Origin: Anaeromyxobacter diazotrophicus
GTDB taxonomy: Bacteria; Myxococcota; Myxococcia; Myxococcales; Anaeromyxobacteraceae
DNA length: 64,000 nt
Assembly: GCF_013340205.1 (NCBI RefSeq)
Contig: NZ_BJTG01000003.1
Location: 516,041 to 580,040 of the forward strand
Reading direction: 5' to 3'
Shown here: piece after piece, positions 45,936-57,229 of the stretch
How the letters are laid out: the number at the start of each line of letters is the position of its first letter
Numbering within the stretch: position 1 is the first letter of the stretch
Notes under the pieces: generated by a model
Databases searched by the model: none
The model's input: the letters and a program-made list of their open reading frames with translations, nothing else
Told to the model about the DNA's origin: nothing
Program-made: the position numbers and the translations under genes

Positions 45936-48900
45936 GCTGGATCCAGGACCTCGTCAGCCCGCGCGAGCGCGCGTGGGAGGACCTGTACCGGAACCGCCAC
46001 CAGCACGACAAGGTGGTGCGGAGCACGCACGGCGTGAACTGCACCGGCGGCTGCTCCTGGAACATCCACGTGAAGAACGGGGTGGTCGCCCTCGAGACGC
46101 AGGCGCTCGACTACCCGCGCATCTCCTGCGACGTGCCGGGCTACGAGCCGCGCGGCTGCCAGCGCGGCATCTCCGCCTCCTGGTACCTCTACAGCCCCCT
46201 GCGCGTGAAGCACCCGTACCTGCGCGGCGCGCTCATGGACCTCTGGCGCGCGGCGCGGGCCGAGCACGCCGATCCGGTCGCCGCCTGGGCCTCCATCGTG
46301 GACGACCCGGCGTCCCGGCGGCGCTACCAGGAGGCGCGCGGAAAGGGCGGGCTGCGGCGCACCACCTGGGAGGAGGCGCTCGAGCTGGTGGCGGCCTCCA
46401 CGGTCCACACGCTGAAGCGGCACGGCCCCGACCGCATCATCGGCTTCTCGCCCATCCCGGCCATGTCGATGCTCTCCTTCGCGGCCGGGTCGCGCTTCCT
46501 GCAGCTCCTCGGGGGCGTGAACCTCTCCTTCTACGACTGGTACTGCGACCTGCCCAACGCCTCGCCCGAGGTGTGGGGGGAGCAGACGGACGTCGCCGAG
46601 AGCGCCGACTGGTATCACTCCAAGTACATCGTCTCCATGGGCTCCAACGTCTCCATGACGCGGACGCCCGACGTGCACTTCGTGGCCGAGGCGCGCCACG
46701 ACGGCGCCAAGTTCGTGGTGCTCTCGCCCGACTTCAGCACCTCGGCCAAGTACGCCGACTGGTGGGTGCCGCTCCACGCCGGCCAGGACGGCGCCTTCTG
46801 GCTGGCGGTGGACCACGTCATCCTGAAGGAGTTCCACGCCGACCGGCAGGTCCCGTTCTTCGCCGACTACGTCGGCCGGTACAGCGACGCGCCGTTCCTG
46901 GTGGAGCTCGAGCGGGAGGGCGAGGCGTGGGTGCCGGGCCGGATGCTCCCGGCGAGCCAGCTCGCGCGCTACGCCGGCGAGGAGCACGGCGACTTCAAGT
47001 TCCTCCTCTGGGACGAGGCCTCGGACGCGCCGCGGATGCCGCAGGGGACGCTCGGCTTCCGCTGGCAGCACGCCAAGGGGCGCTGGAACCTGGAGCTGAA
47101 GGACGGCTCCGACGGCGCCGCGCTCGCCCCGCGCCTCTCCTTCCTGGGCGCCCACGACGCGCGCTACCGGGTCGCCTTCGCCGAGCACGCCGAGGGCAAG
47201 GTCGCGCACCGCGAGGTCCCGGTCCGCCACGTCGAGACGGCGCGCGGGCGGGTGGCGGTCGCCACCGTCTACGACCTCCTCTTCGCCCGGCACGGCGTCT
47301 CGCGCGGGCTCGGCGGCGAGTACGCGAAGGACTACGACGACGCCGAGGCGGCCTACACCCCGGCCTGGCAGGAGCGCTACACCGGGGTCGACCGGAAGGA
47401 CGTCATCAAGTTCGCCCGCGAGTGGGCCACCACCGCCGAGCGCACGAACGGAAAGTGCAGCGTCATCATCGGCGCCGGCGTGAACCAGTGGTACCACGCC
47501 GACCTCGCCTACCGCGCCGCCATCACCGGGCTCGTGCTGTGCGGCTGCGTGGGGCGGAACGGCGGCGGGCTCAACCACTACGTGGGCCAGGAGAAGCTCG
47601 CGCCGGTGGCGCCCTGGGCGGCGCTGGCGTTCGGGCTCGACTGGGCGAAGCCCGCCCGGCTCCAGAACGCGCCCAGCTTCCACTACGTCCACAGCGACCA
47701 GTGGCGCTACGAGGGCGCCGCCGACCTCTCGCACCTGAACCAGGTGCGCGCGCCGGGCGGGTTCACCGCCGGCCACACCCTCGACCACCAGGTGCGTGCG
47801 GTGCGTCAGGGCTGGCTGCCCTTCTTCCCGCAGCTCGACCGGAGCCCGTTCGAGGTGGTGCGGCAGGCGGAGGCCGCGGGGGCGAGGACCGACCAGGAGA
47901 TCGCCGACTGGGTGGTGCGCCAGCTCCGCGAGAAGAAGCTCCGCTTCGCGGTGGAGGACCCGGACGCGCCCTCGAGCTGGCCGCGGGTGTGGTTCATCTG
48001 GCGCGGCAACGCGCTCCTCGCGAGCGCCAAGGGGCACGAGTACTTCCTGCGGCACTACCTCGGCACCCACGACGCCATCGCCGCCGGCGAGGCCGCGCGC
48101 GGCGAGGTGAAGGAGGCGGTCTGGCGCGAGGAGGCGCCGCGCGGGAAGCTCGACCTGATCGTCGACCTCAACTTCCGGATGGACACCTCGGCGCTCTACT
48201 CCGACGTCGTCCTGCCGGCGGCCACCTGGTACGAGAAGGACGACCTCAACACCACCGACATGCACTCCTACATCCACCCGCTGCAGGCGGCCGTGCCGCC
48301 CTGCTGGGAGGCGCGGAGCGACTGGGACATCTTCAAGGCGGTGGCGGAGAAGGTGAGCGAGCTCGCGCGCGTGCACCTGCCCCGGCCGGTGCGCGACCTC
48401 GTCCTGTCGCCCCTGCAGCACGACACGCCGGCCGAGCTGGCGCAGCGCGAGCTCCGCGACTGGGCGAAGGGCGAGTGCGAGCCGGTCCCGGGCAAGACCA
48501 TGCCGGGCCTGGCGGTGGTGGAGCGCGACTACCCGAACCTCCACCGCCGCTTCATCTCGCTCGGACCGGTGGTTCGCAAGGCGGGCCTGTCCGCGCACGG
48601 CCTCACCTGGCCGGTCGCCGACCTCTACGACGAGCTCGTCCGCGACCGGCCCACCGTGGAGTGGGGCGGCGAGCGGTACCCCTCGCTGGAGAAGGCGGCG
48701 CAGGCGGCGGACGCGATCCTGCACCTCGCCCCGGAGACCAACGGCGAGTCGGCCTGGCGTGCCTTCAAGGCCGAGGAGGAGAAGGTGGGCCTGCCGCTGG
48801 CGGACCTGGCCGAGAAGACGCGCGGCGTGCGCCTCACCTTCGCCGACCTGGCGCGCCAGCCGCGCCGGCTCCTCGACAGCCCGTGCTGGACCGGCCTCAC

Positions 48901-49555
48901 CGGCGGCGGCCGCACCTACTCCGCCTACTGCCTCAACGTCGAGCGGCTCGTCCCCTGGCGCACGCTGACCGGCCGGCAGCACTTCTACCTGGACCACCCC
49001 GGCTTCCTCGCCTTCGACGAGGCGCTGCCCACCTACAAGGCCAAGCCCGAGCTGGCGGTGCTGCGCGACCTCGACGCGACGGCGGACCGGCGCCCGTCCG
49101 TCACGCTGAACTACCTCACCCCGCACGGGAAGTGGGGCATCCACTCCACTTACGGCGACAACCTGCGGATGCTCACGCTCTCGCGCGGCATCCACCCGCT
49201 GTGGATGAACGACGAGGACGCGGCGGGCATCGGCGTCGCCGACAACGACTGGGTGGAGGCGGTGAACGACAACGGCGCGGTGGTGACGCGGGCGGTGGTG
49301 AGCGCGCGCATCCCGCGCGGCCTGTGCCTGCTCTACCACTCGCCGGAGCGCACCGTCGGCGTGCCCCGGGCGCCCTCCCGCGGGAACCGCCGGGGCGGCG
49401 GCCACAACAGCCTCACCCGCGTGCGCCTCAAGCCCACCCTCATGCTGGGCGGCTACGGCCAGTTCACCTACGCGGTCAACTACTGGGGCCCGACGGGCAA
49501 CAACCGCGACACCTTCGTCCGGGTCACGAAGCTCGAGGGCGCGCCCCGCTGGTAG
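45932..49555 (+). CDS. narG: Respiratory nitrate reductase, catalytic alpha subunit
   Basis: 1207 residues, close to NarG of E. coli. Binds the molybdenum cofactor and the FS0 cluster: [11 protein letters not shown] gives His and two Cys, and EPRGCQRG the last Cys. The Asp that ligands Mo is in [19 protein letters not shown]. No Tat signal is visible at the N terminus ([20 protein letters not shown]), so the active site is expected on the cytoplasmic side. The operon order cytochrome c-narG-H-J-I is intact. Confidence 0.97.
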   Translation: MSWIQDLVSPRERAWEDLYRNRHQHDKVVRSTHGVNCTGGCSWNIHVKNGVVALETQALDYPRISCDVPGYEPRGCQRGISASWYLYSPLRVKHPYLRGALMDLWRAARAEHADPVAAWASIVDDPASRRRYQEARGKGGLRRTTWEEALELVAASTVHTLKRHGPDRIIGFSPIPAMSMLSFAAGSRFLQLLGGVNLSFYDWYCDLPNASPEVWGEQTDVAESADWYHSKYIVSMGSNVSMTRTPDVHFVAEARHDGAKFVVLSPDFSTSAKYADWWVPLHAGQDGAFWLAVDHVILKEFHADRQVPFFADYVGRYSDAPFLVELEREGEAWVPGRMLPASQLARYAGEEHGDFKFLLWDEASDAPRMPQGTLGFRWQHAKGRWNLELKDGSDGAALAPRLSFLGAHDARYRVAFAEHAEGKVAHREVPVRHVETARGRVAVATVYDLLFARHGVSRGLGGEYAKDYDDAEAAYTPAWQERYTGVDRKDVIKFAREWATTAERTNGKCSVIIGAGVNQWYHADLAYRAAITGLVLCGCVGRNGGGLNHYVGQEKLAPVAPWAALAFGLDWAKPARLQNAPSFHYVHSDQWRYEGAADLSHLNQVRAPGGFTAGHTLDHQVRAVRQGWLPFFPQLDRSPFEVVRQAEAAGARTDQEIADWVVRQLREKKLRFAVEDPDAPSSWPRVWFIWRGNALLASAKGHEYFLRHYLGTHDAIAAGEAARGEVKEAVWREEAPRGKLDLIVDLNFRMDTSALYSDVVLPAATWYEKDDLNTTDMHSYIHPLQAAVPPCWEARSDWDIFKAVAEKVSELARVHLPRPVRDLVLSPLQHDTPAELAQRELRDWAKGECEPVPGKTMPGLAVVERDYPNLHRRFISLGPVVRKAGLSAHGLTWPVADLYDELVRDRPTVEWGGERYPSLEKAAQAADAILHLAPETNGESAWRAFKAEEEKVGLPLADLAEKTRGVRLTFADLARQPRRLLDSPCWTGLTGGGRTYSAYCLNVERLVPWRTLTGRQHFYLDHPGFLAFDEALPTYKAKPELAVLRDLDATADRRPSVTLNYLTPHGKWGIHSTYGDNLRMLTLSRGIHPLWMNDEDAAGIGVADNDWVEAVNDNGAVVTRAVVSARIPRGLCLLYHSPERTVGVPRAPSRGNRRGGGHNSLTRVRLKPTLMLGGYGQFTYAVNYWGPTGNNRDTFVRVTKLEGAPRW

Positions 49556-49579
49556 GGGCCGGCCGACGCCGAGGGCACC

Positions 49580-51049
<1,470 letters not shown>

Positions 51050-51054
51050 GGACC

Positions 51055-51618
51055 GTGCCCGACGCGCGCCGCCGCGACCTGTACGCCGCCTTCGCGGACC
51101 TCCTCTCCTACCCGCGCGGCCAGGTGGCCGCCGCGGCGGCGCGGGCGCAGGCGCTCGCCGGCGCCCGCGGCGAGGCCGGGACCGCGCTCGCCCGGTTCAC
51201 CGCCGCGGTGGGGGCCCACGACGGCACCTGGCTGGAGGAGCTCTACACCTCCACCTTCGACCTGGCGCCCGCGTGCGCCCCGTACGTCGGCCACCAGCTC
51301 TTCGGGGACTCGCCCATCCGCGGACCGTTCCTGGCCAAGCTGGCCGAGGTCTTCGCCGCCGGCGGGTTCCAGCCGCGGGAGGAGCTCGGGGATCACGTGG
51401 CCGAGGTGCTCCGCTTCGCGGCGCAGGCGCCGCCCGCGCCGGCGCTGGACGAGCTCCTGCGGGACGGGCTCGTCCCGGCGCTGGAGAAGATGATCGCCTC
51501 GCTCGAGGAGCCCCGGAACCCGTACCGCGAGGTGCTGGCGGCGCTGCTCGCGCTGCTCGCGCTGCTCGGCCGCGGGAGCGCCGACGCGGCGCGCGCCGCG
51601 CAGGAGGTGGCCACGTGA
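51055..51618 (+). CDS. narJ: Nitrate reductase assembly chaperone
   Basis: 187 residues from GTG 51055. Helical TorD/NarJ-type chaperone: LYAAFADLLSYPRGQ, then LEELYTSTFDLAPACAPYVGHQLFGDSPIRGPFLAKLAEVF and LGDHVAEVLRFAAQA. Needed for cofactor insertion into NarG. Overlaps narI by GTGA. Confidence 0.92.
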   Translation: MPDARRRDLYAAFADLLSYPRGQVAAAAARAQALAGARGEAGTALARFTAAVGAHDGTWLEELYTSTFDLAPACAPYVGHQLFGDSPIRGPFLAKLAEVFAAGGFQPREELGDHVAEVLRFAAQAPPAPALDELLRDGLVPALEKMIASLEEPRNPYREVLAALLALLALLGRGSADAARAAQEVAT

Positions 51619-52334
51619 GCGACCTGTTCCTCTTCGGCATCTTCCCGTACCTCGCGGTGGCGCTGGCCGTGGGTGGCCTCGTCCACCGCTACCGGACCCT
51701 GCGTCACACGGTGACGGCGCGCTCCTCGCAGCTCCTGGAGGATCGGGCCCTGTACTGGGGCTCCGTGCCGTGGCACTACGCCATCCTGGCGATCCTGCTG
51801 GCGCACCTCGGCGCCACGCTCTTCCCCGGCGCGTGGGGCCGCCTGCTCGGCGCGCCGGGGCGCCTCCTCGCGCTCGAGGTGAGCGGGCTCGCGCTGGGCG
51901 GCCTGGCCGTGCTCGGGATCGCGCTCCTGCTGGTGCGCCGCTCCCGGCTCGGCGCCAGCACCGGCGCCATGGACTGGGTGGTGCTGGCGCTGCTCCTCCT
52001 GCAGGCCGCGACCGGCCTCTACGTCGCCTTCACGCTGCGCTGGGGCGGGGCGTGGTACGTGCAGACCGCCGCGCCCTGGCTCGCCTCCCTGGCGACGCTC
52101 TCACCGCAGGTGGACCGCATGGCGCCGCTCCCGGCGGCGGTGAAGCTCCACGCCGTGAACGCCTTCGCGCTGGTGGCGCTCCTGCCGCTCTCGAAGCTCG
52201 CGCACCTGACGAGCCTGCCGGTCGCCTACCTCTGGCGGCCGCCGCAGGTGGTCGTCTGGCGGCGCGCGCCGGGCGGCCCGGTCAGAACACCGCGTCCGGC
52301 AGGCGGGGGTTCAGCCACAGCTTCTCGAGGGTGA
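51615..52334 (+). CDS. narI: Respiratory nitrate reductase, gamma (cytochrome b) subunit
   Basis: 239 residues from GTG 51615. Five membrane helices. Haem b ligands are likely in VHRYR, WHYAILAILLAHLG, and the pair in KLHAVNAFALVALLPLSKLAHLTS. Takes electrons from quinol. The C-terminal ~20 residues overlap, on the other strand, the end of the 52282 gene by 53 bases. Confidence 0.94.
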   Translation: MSDLFLFGIFPYLAVALAVGGLVHRYRTLRHTVTARSSQLLEDRALYWGSVPWHYAILAILLAHLGATLFPGAWGRLLGAPGRLLALEVSGLALGGLAVLGIALLLVRRSRLGASTGAMDWVVLALLLLQAATGLYVAFTLRWGGAWYVQTAAPWLASLATLSPQVDRMAPLPAAVKLHAVNAFALVALLPLSKLAHLTSLPVAYLWRPPQVVVWRRAPGGPVRTPRPAGGGSATASRG

Positions 52335-53064
52335 AGCGCGCCTCGAGCGCGGCGCCGCTCCAGACCTCCACCGCGCGCGGGAAGGCGTCGCCGCCCACCG
52401 GGGCGCCGAAGTCCAGGAGGCGCACGTCGCGGGTCGGGCCGCCCAGCGGGGCGACGAGCCGGATCGGCTGGTAGCTCTGCTTGTCGATCCAGGCCTGAGG
52501 GCGCCCCTCCCGCGGGCGGCCGCCCAGCACCCACGCCACGCGGCCGCCCACCCGCCCCAGCGCCACCTCGGACAGCGCCACCCCGCGCGAAGCGAGCCCC
52601 TGCGCCAGCGCATGCTCCGCCTCGGGGCCGGTGCGCTCGGCGAGCAGCGCGCACAGCCCCTCGACGAGCGCGCGCGCCGCGGGCATCGCCTCCAGCCCGC
52701 GGTGGCCGAGGACGCGCCCGGCCCGCAGCGACGCGGCGGGGCGGTCGGCCGCCGGGACGCGCTCGGGGGCGAGCTCGAGCCGGCACCGGCCCGGCACCTT
52801 CAGGGTGAAGACGGCGGGCACGGTGAGCTCGCCCGCCGGGGCCTGGACGCCGAGCGCCGCCGCGACGCGCTGGGCGGCCTCGCCCGAGAAGGCGATCGCG
52901 CCGCGCGCCTCGAGCGCGGCCACGTGCAGCTCCTCGCGCCGCTGCGCGGCCCGCTTCAGGATGGCGGAGGCGGGCGGCAGGTAGGCGGCGGCGGGGAGCG
53001 CCACCGCCAGCGCCAGCGCCGCCGCGGCGGCGCGGCCGGCGAATCCGCGGACGGCGCGGCTCAC
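52282..53064 (-). CDS. Secreted protein, possibly LolA-like fold
   Basis: 260 residues from GTG 53064, overlapping the galU stop. Signal peptide (FAGRAAAAALALAVALPAAAYLPP). The mature part alternates strands (VAALEARGAIAFSGEAAQ, VPAVFTLKVPGRCRLELAP, PQAWIDKQSYQPIRLVAPLGG, FPRAVEVWSGAALEARFTLEKLWLNPRLPDAVF), a pattern similar to LolA/LolB-type half-barrels. I do not recognise a precise family. Encoded with galU as an apparent operon. Confidence 0.65.
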   Translation of the reverse strand: MSRAVRGFAGRAAAAALALAVALPAAAYLPPASAILKRAAQRREELHVAALEARGAIAFSGEAAQRVAAALGVQAPAGELTVPAVFTLKVPGRCRLELAPERVPAADRPAASLRAGRVLGHRGLEAMPAARALVEGLCALLAERTGPEAEHALAQGLASRGVALSEVALGRVGGRVAWVLGGRPREGRPQAWIDKQSYQPIRLVAPLGGPTRDVRLLDFGAPVGGDAFPRAVEVWSGAALEARFTLEKLWLNPRLPDAVF

Positions 53065-53930
53065 TGGACCACCTCGCGGAGCCAGGCGAGCAGCGGCTGG
53101 CGCAGGTCGGGGCGCTTGAGCGCGAAGGCGACGTTCGCCTTGAGGTAGCCGAAGCGGTCGCCCGCGTCGTAGCGATCGCCCTCGAAGCGGTAGCCGAGCA
53201 GCCCCTCCTCCCGGGCCAGCACCGCCAGCGCGTCGGTGAGCTGGAGCTCGCCGCCCACGCCGGGCTCCACGCGCTCCAGGATCTCGAAGATGCGCGGCGG
53301 CAAGACGTACCGGCCGATGACCGCCAGGTTCGACGGCGGGTCTCGCTTCGGCTTCTCGACCAGCCGCTCGATGCGGAGCGTGCGGTCGTCGAGCGGCTGC
53401 CCGGCGGCGATGCCGTAGAGGTGCGTCTCCTCGCGCGGCACCTCCATGAGCGCGATGGTGCCGAGCCCGTGCCGCGCCCAGCAGGCGGCCAGCTGCTTCG
53501 CCCCCGGCACCGCCGCGTCGATGATGTCGTCGCCCAGCATCACCACGAACGGCTCGTCGCCCACGAGGTCCTTCGCGCACAGCACCGCGTGGCCCAGCCC
53601 GAGCGGCTCCTGCTGCCGGATGGAGACCACGTTCGCCATCTTGGCGATGCTGCGGATCTCGTCGCGCAGCGCCGTCTTGCCGGTCTTGGCGAGGTGCGCC
53701 TCGAGCTCCTTCGCCACGTCGAAGTGGTCGACGATGGTCTCCTTCCCCTTCGCGTTCACGATGATGACGTCGCGCACGCCGGCCGCCACCGCCTCCGCCA
53801 CGATGTACTGGATCGTGGGCGTGTCCACGATCGGCAGCAGCTCCTTCGGCACCGCCTTGGTCGCGGGCAGGAAGCGGGTGCCGAGGCCGGCTGCGGGGAT
53901 GACCGCCTTGCGGATGGGAGCGGGCGCCAT
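53061..53930 (-). CDS. galU: UTP-glucose-1-phosphate uridylyltransferase
   Basis: 289 residues. Nucleotidyl-transferase motif KAVIPAAGLGTRFLPATKAVPKELLPI split over residues 8-34, then QYIVAEAVAAGV, FVVMLGDDIID and RLVEKPKRDPPSNLAVIGRYVL. Makes UDP-glucose for surface polysaccharides and glycogen-type metabolism. Full length. Confidence 0.96.
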   Translation of the reverse strand: MAPAPIRKAVIPAAGLGTRFLPATKAVPKELLPIVDTPTIQYIVAEAVAAGVRDVIIVNAKGKETIVDHFDVAKELEAHLAKTGKTALRDEIRSIAKMANVVSIRQQEPLGLGHAVLCAKDLVGDEPFVVMLGDDIIDAAVPGAKQLAACWARHGLGTIALMEVPREETHLYGIAAGQPLDDRTLRIERLVEKPKRDPPSNLAVIGRYVLPPRIFEILERVEPGVGGELQLTDALAVLAREEGLLGYRFEGDRYDAGDRFGYLKANVAFALKRPDLRQPLLAWLREVVQ

Positions 53931-54045
53931 GGTGCGGCGAAATCTAGCCGCTCCCGCCCGCGAGCGGTACGGAAGACCGCCGCCCGGGGCGCCGCGTCCT
54001 GGCGCGCGGCCCCGGCGGGAGCACCCGGGCTGGGCGCGCCGCCCG

Positions 54046-54402
54046 CTACGCGCGCTGCGGCGCGCGCTCCGCCTCGCGCTTGCAGTCGATGCAGAGGTCC
54101 GTCTCGGGGCGCGCGCGGAGCCGCTCCGCCGGGATGGGCTGGCCGCAGGCGACGCAGGTGCCGAACGTGCCGGCGTCGATCCGGGCCAGCGCCGACTGGA
54201 TCTTGGCCGCCAGCCGCCGGTCGCGGTCGCGCATGCGCAGCTCGCCCTCGAGGTCGGTCTCGCGGGTCGCGCGGTCGGCCGGATCGGGGAGCTCGTCGCC
54301 GCTCTCCGCCAGCTCCTGCGCGGTGGCGGCGCCGTGCCGGCCGAGCGCGGCGAGCTGCTCCGCGAGGGTGTTCCGGTACCGGCTCAGCTCCAGCTTGCGC
54401 AT
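54046..54402 (-). CDS. DksA/TraR-type zinc-finger protein
   Basis: 118 residues from ATG 54402. Coiled-coil hairpin with a tip DPADRA, similar to the DxxDxA tip that contacts RNA polymerase, then the zinc finger CVACGQPIPAERL ... CIDC. Such proteins bind in the RNA polymerase secondary channel and modulate transcription with ppGpp; smaller members have partly different roles. Confidence 0.85.
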   Translation of the reverse strand: MRKLELSRYRNTLAEQLAALGRHGAATAQELAESGDELPDPADRATRETDLEGELRMRDRDRRLAAKIQSALARIDAGTFGTCVACGQPIPAERLRARPETDLCIDCKREAERAPQRA

Positions 54403-54511
54403 CGGGCACCTCCGCCTCGGCCCCGCTCGCGGAGCCTGCCGCGATCCTACGCCTCCGGCGCGCGGCGGCGCGCGCCTTGCCCGGGTCGTGCGGCGCCGGT
54501 ATCGTGCGCTC

Positions 54512-55378
54512 GTGCGGAATCCTCCTGTTCTCCTTGGGTTACTCGCGGTGCTGGCCGCCGCCCCCGCCCGCGGCGACGCGCCGCCGGAGCCGATGGGCGT
54601 CCCCGACGTGGTGGGCGCGCGCGGCCTCGCCCTCGGCGCGTACCGGGGCCTCGCCGGCGGCAACGACTCGATCTTCGCCAACGCCGCCGCGCTCGCCGCG
54701 CGCCGGCGCTACGCGGTCGAGTCGCAGTGGCTGCTCGATCGCACCGGCGCCTCGAACGCGCTCCAGCTCTTCGGAGGCTCGGTGGTGGACTCGGAGGCGG
54801 CCGTGGCCGCCGGCTTCGCCTACACCCGCGTCCTCTCCGGACCGTGGATCGGGAACCTCTTTCACCTGCCGCTCGCCTTCCCCCTGGCCGACCGGCTCTT
54901 CCTGGGCGTGACCGGGAAGTACCAGTCGCTCGACGGCCCGGGGCGGGATCAGATGCGCGCCGCCAACTTCGACGCCTCCGCCTTCTGGCAACCCTCGAGC
55001 GTCTTCTCGCTCGGCGGCGCGATCTACAACGTGCTCGACGCCGGCCACCGCGGCGAGCAGCCGCGCGCCTACGGGGCCGGCGCGGCGGTCGGCGACGACC
55101 GCACCTTCCACCTCACGGCGGACTGGCGCGGCGACGCCCGGGGCCCGGGGGCGCTCACCAGCCTGTTCGCGGTCGGCGGCGAGGTGCTGGTCTCGGACCT
55201 CGTCCCGCTGCGCGGCGGCTACGTGCGCGACGACACGCGCCACGCCAGCTTCTGGTCGGTGGGCGCGGGCGTGGTCTCGACCTCGGGCGTCGCGCTCGAC
55301 CTCGCCTACCGCCAGTGCATCGAGCGCTCCGACGAGCGGATCTTCGCCGCCGGGCTGAAGCTCTTCCTCATGCAGTGA
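54512..55378 (+). CDS. Outer-membrane beta-barrel protein (PorV/UPF0164-like)
   Basis: 288 residues from GTG 54512. Signal peptide (PPVLLGLLAVLAAAPARG), then GARGLALGAYRGLAGGNDSIFANAAALAARRRYAVESQWL, which matches the N-terminal pattern of long barrels such as PorV/FadL-like proteins (G.R...GGAY.ALADD..AI..NPA). The strand pattern continues to a C-terminal LKLFLMQ. Ends 11 bases inside the convergent btuD gene. Confidence 0.75.
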   Translation: MRNPPVLLGLLAVLAAAPARGDAPPEPMGVPDVVGARGLALGAYRGLAGGNDSIFANAAALAARRRYAVESQWLLDRTGASNALQLFGGSVVDSEAAVAAGFAYTRVLSGPWIGNLFHLPLAFPLADRLFLGVTGKYQSLDGPGRDQMRAANFDASAFWQPSSVFSLGGAIYNVLDAGHRGEQPRAYGAGAAVGDDRTFHLTADWRGDARGPGALTSLFAVGGEVLVSDLVPLRGGYVRDDTRHASFWSVGAGVVSTSGVALDLAYRQCIERSDERIFAAGLKLFLMQ

Positions 55379-56180
55379 CGGTGGGCAGGACGACCGGCGC
55401 GCCGGTCTCGCCGTGGACGCCGCGCCAGACCGGCAGCCCCCACACCTCGCGCACGCGCTCGGCGGTGAGGACGGCGGCCGGCGGCCCCTCCGCCACCACC
55501 CGCCCGCGCGAGAGCACCACCAGCCGGTCGCAGGAGGCGGCGGCCAGGTTGAGGTCGTGCAGCACGGCGATCACGCACAGGCCGGCGCGCGCGGCCACCT
55601 CCGCCATGCGCATCGCCGCCACCTGGTGAGCGAGGTCGAGGAAGGCGGTCGGCTCGTCGAGGAGCAGGACCCGCGGCTCCTGCGCCAGCGCGCGCGCGAA
55701 GAAGACGCGGCGCCGCTCGCCGCCGGAGAGCGCGTCGAGGCGCCGGTCCGCCAGCGCGGCGAGATCGCACGCCTGGAGCGCCCCCTCCACCGCGCCCAGG
55801 TCGAGCCGCGAGGGCAGCCCGAGCAGCCCCTGCCGCGGGGCGCGGCCCATCATGACCGACTCGCGCACGGTGAAGGCCCACCCGGCGCGCGGCTCCTGCG
55901 GGACGAGCGCCGCCACCCGGGCCACCGCCCGGCGCGGCGCGGTGGCCGGGTCGAGCCCGCACAGCCGCACCGAGCCGCGCGAGGGCGCGGCGAGCCCCGC
56001 CACGAGCCGCACCAGCGTGCTCTTGCCGGCGCCGTTCGGGCCCAGGAGTCCGATCAGCTCGCCGGCCTGGGCGGCGAACGACACCCCCTCCAGCGCCGGG
56101 CGCGCGCCGTAGGAGAAGGACGCGTCCTTCACCTCCACCAGCGTGCCGGTGGGCAGCTCCAGCGGGGCGGGGCCCGTCAC
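55368..56180 (-). CDS. btuD: Cobalamin-type ABC transporter ATP-binding protein
   Basis: 270 residues from GTG 56180. Walker A LGPNGAGKSTL, signature LSGGERRRVFFARAL, Walker B VLLLDEPTAFLD, and His switch LHDLNLAAASCD: the layout of the siderophore/B12 (FecE/BtuD) subfamily. Last gene of the riboswitch-controlled operon; overlaps the amidohydrolase gene by four bases. Confidence 0.92.
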   Translation of the reverse strand: MTGPAPLELPTGTLVEVKDASFSYGARPALEGVSFAAQAGELIGLLGPNGAGKSTLVRLVAGLAAPSRGSVRLCGLDPATAPRRAVARVAALVPQEPRAGWAFTVRESVMMGRAPRQGLLGLPSRLDLGAVEGALQACDLAALADRRLDALSGGERRRVFFARALAQEPRVLLLDEPTAFLDLAHQVAAMRMAEVAARAGLCVIAVLHDLNLAAASCDRLVVLSRGRVVAEGPPAAVLTAERVREVWGLPVWRGVHGETGAPVVLPTVTA

Positions 56181-57220
56181 CCTTGCACCCGCACCGCGCC
56201 GAGCCGCAGGAGGCGCTCGGCGTTCTGGTGGTAGACGCGGTGCAGCACCTCGCGCGGCAGGCCCAGGCCCGCCGGGCCGGGCAGGTCGCGCCCGGGGATC
56301 GGATCGGGCAGGCCGGGGTCCCGCGTCTCGAGGAAGCGCAGGGTGGCGTCGAAGAAGATCCGGCGCTCCCGCCCGCCCAGCAGCTCGTCGTCGAGCAGGA
56401 TGGGGTCGCCGGCCCCGAGGACGATCCCGCGCGAGCCGCCCGACTCGACGTAGCGGAGCTCCGTCCCGAAGAGGACGCGATCGGGGTGCGCCAGGATGGC
56501 GGCGCGCGCCGCCTCGGGGGCTTGCCCCAGCTCCTCGACCCGGCCGGCCACGTCGATCCACAGGTTGGGCCGCTCGTCCATGAGCCGGCGCACCGCCGCC
56601 GGATCCTCGGAGCGCTCGGCGAAGTGCTCGCCGACGAAGGTGACGAGCGGGTAGCGCGCCGCGAGCGCGGCGACCGCGTCCGGGGCGCCGATCGCGCTCA
56701 CCGCCACCGGCAGCCCGAGCGCGGCGCAGGCCTCGAAGAGCGGTCGCGCCGAGGCGGCGGTCAGGTCGACGCCGGGCGCGATCTCGACGGAGAGCCCGCG
56801 CGCGCCCAGCGCCTGCCCGCGCGCCGCCCGCGCCGCCTCGCGCACCGCCCACGCCTCCCCGCAGCAGCCGCGCGGGTCGGGGTTCATGAAGGTGACCACC
56901 CGCTCGCCGTATGGGCGCGCCGCCGCGAGCTGCGCCTCGAGCGCGCCGCCCTCGGCGCCGCCGGAGAGGTTCACCAGCGCGCCGATGCCGTGCAGCTCGG
57001 CGAGGCGGACCGCCACCTCGACGGTGCCGGGCGTGAGGTGCTGGTGCGCGTCGATCCGCGGCAGGAGGAGCGGCGCCGAGCGGACCGCGCCCGGGCGGAA
57101 CAGGCCGGGGCGCGCCCGCTGCACCGCCCAGGTGGCGAGGACGGCGAGGAGCAGCGCGCCGGCGCAGAGCGCGGCCACGCGCCCCACGGCGCGACGGACG
57201 GTGAACGGAGGGCTCTCCAC
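56177..57220 (-). CDS. Membrane-anchored amidohydrolase (Amidohydro_2-like) in the B12 operon
   Basis: 347 residues. N-terminal membrane anchor (VGRVAALCAGALLLAVLATWAV), then a TIM-barrel metal hydrolase of the amidohydrolase_2 type: IDAHQHL gives the HxH ligands, GALVNLSGGA, FVGEHFAERSEDP, LWIDVAGRVEELG, DRVLFGTELRYVESGG and YHQNAERLL. Where the usual FGTD Asp would be it has Glu. Anchored outside the cytoplasmic membrane. It sits between btuC and btuD with a 4-base overlap to btuD, so it is part of the operon, yet no such enzyme is a known BtuCDF part. A role in processing cobamides or a ligand is a guess. Confidence 0.8.
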   Translation of the reverse strand: MESPPFTVRRAVGRVAALCAGALLLAVLATWAVQRARPGLFRPGAVRSAPLLLPRIDAHQHLTPGTVEVAVRLAELHGIGALVNLSGGAEGGALEAQLAAARPYGERVVTFMNPDPRGCCGEAWAVREAARAARGQALGARGLSVEIAPGVDLTAASARPLFEACAALGLPVAVSAIGAPDAVAALAARYPLVTFVGEHFAERSEDPAAVRRLMDERPNLWIDVAGRVEELGQAPEAARAAILAHPDRVLFGTELRYVESGGSRGIVLGAGDPILLDDELLGGRERRIFFDATLRFLETRDPGLPDPIPGRDLPGPAGLGLPREVLHRVYHQNAERLLRLGAVRVQG

Positions 57221-57229
57221 GCGCGAAGT

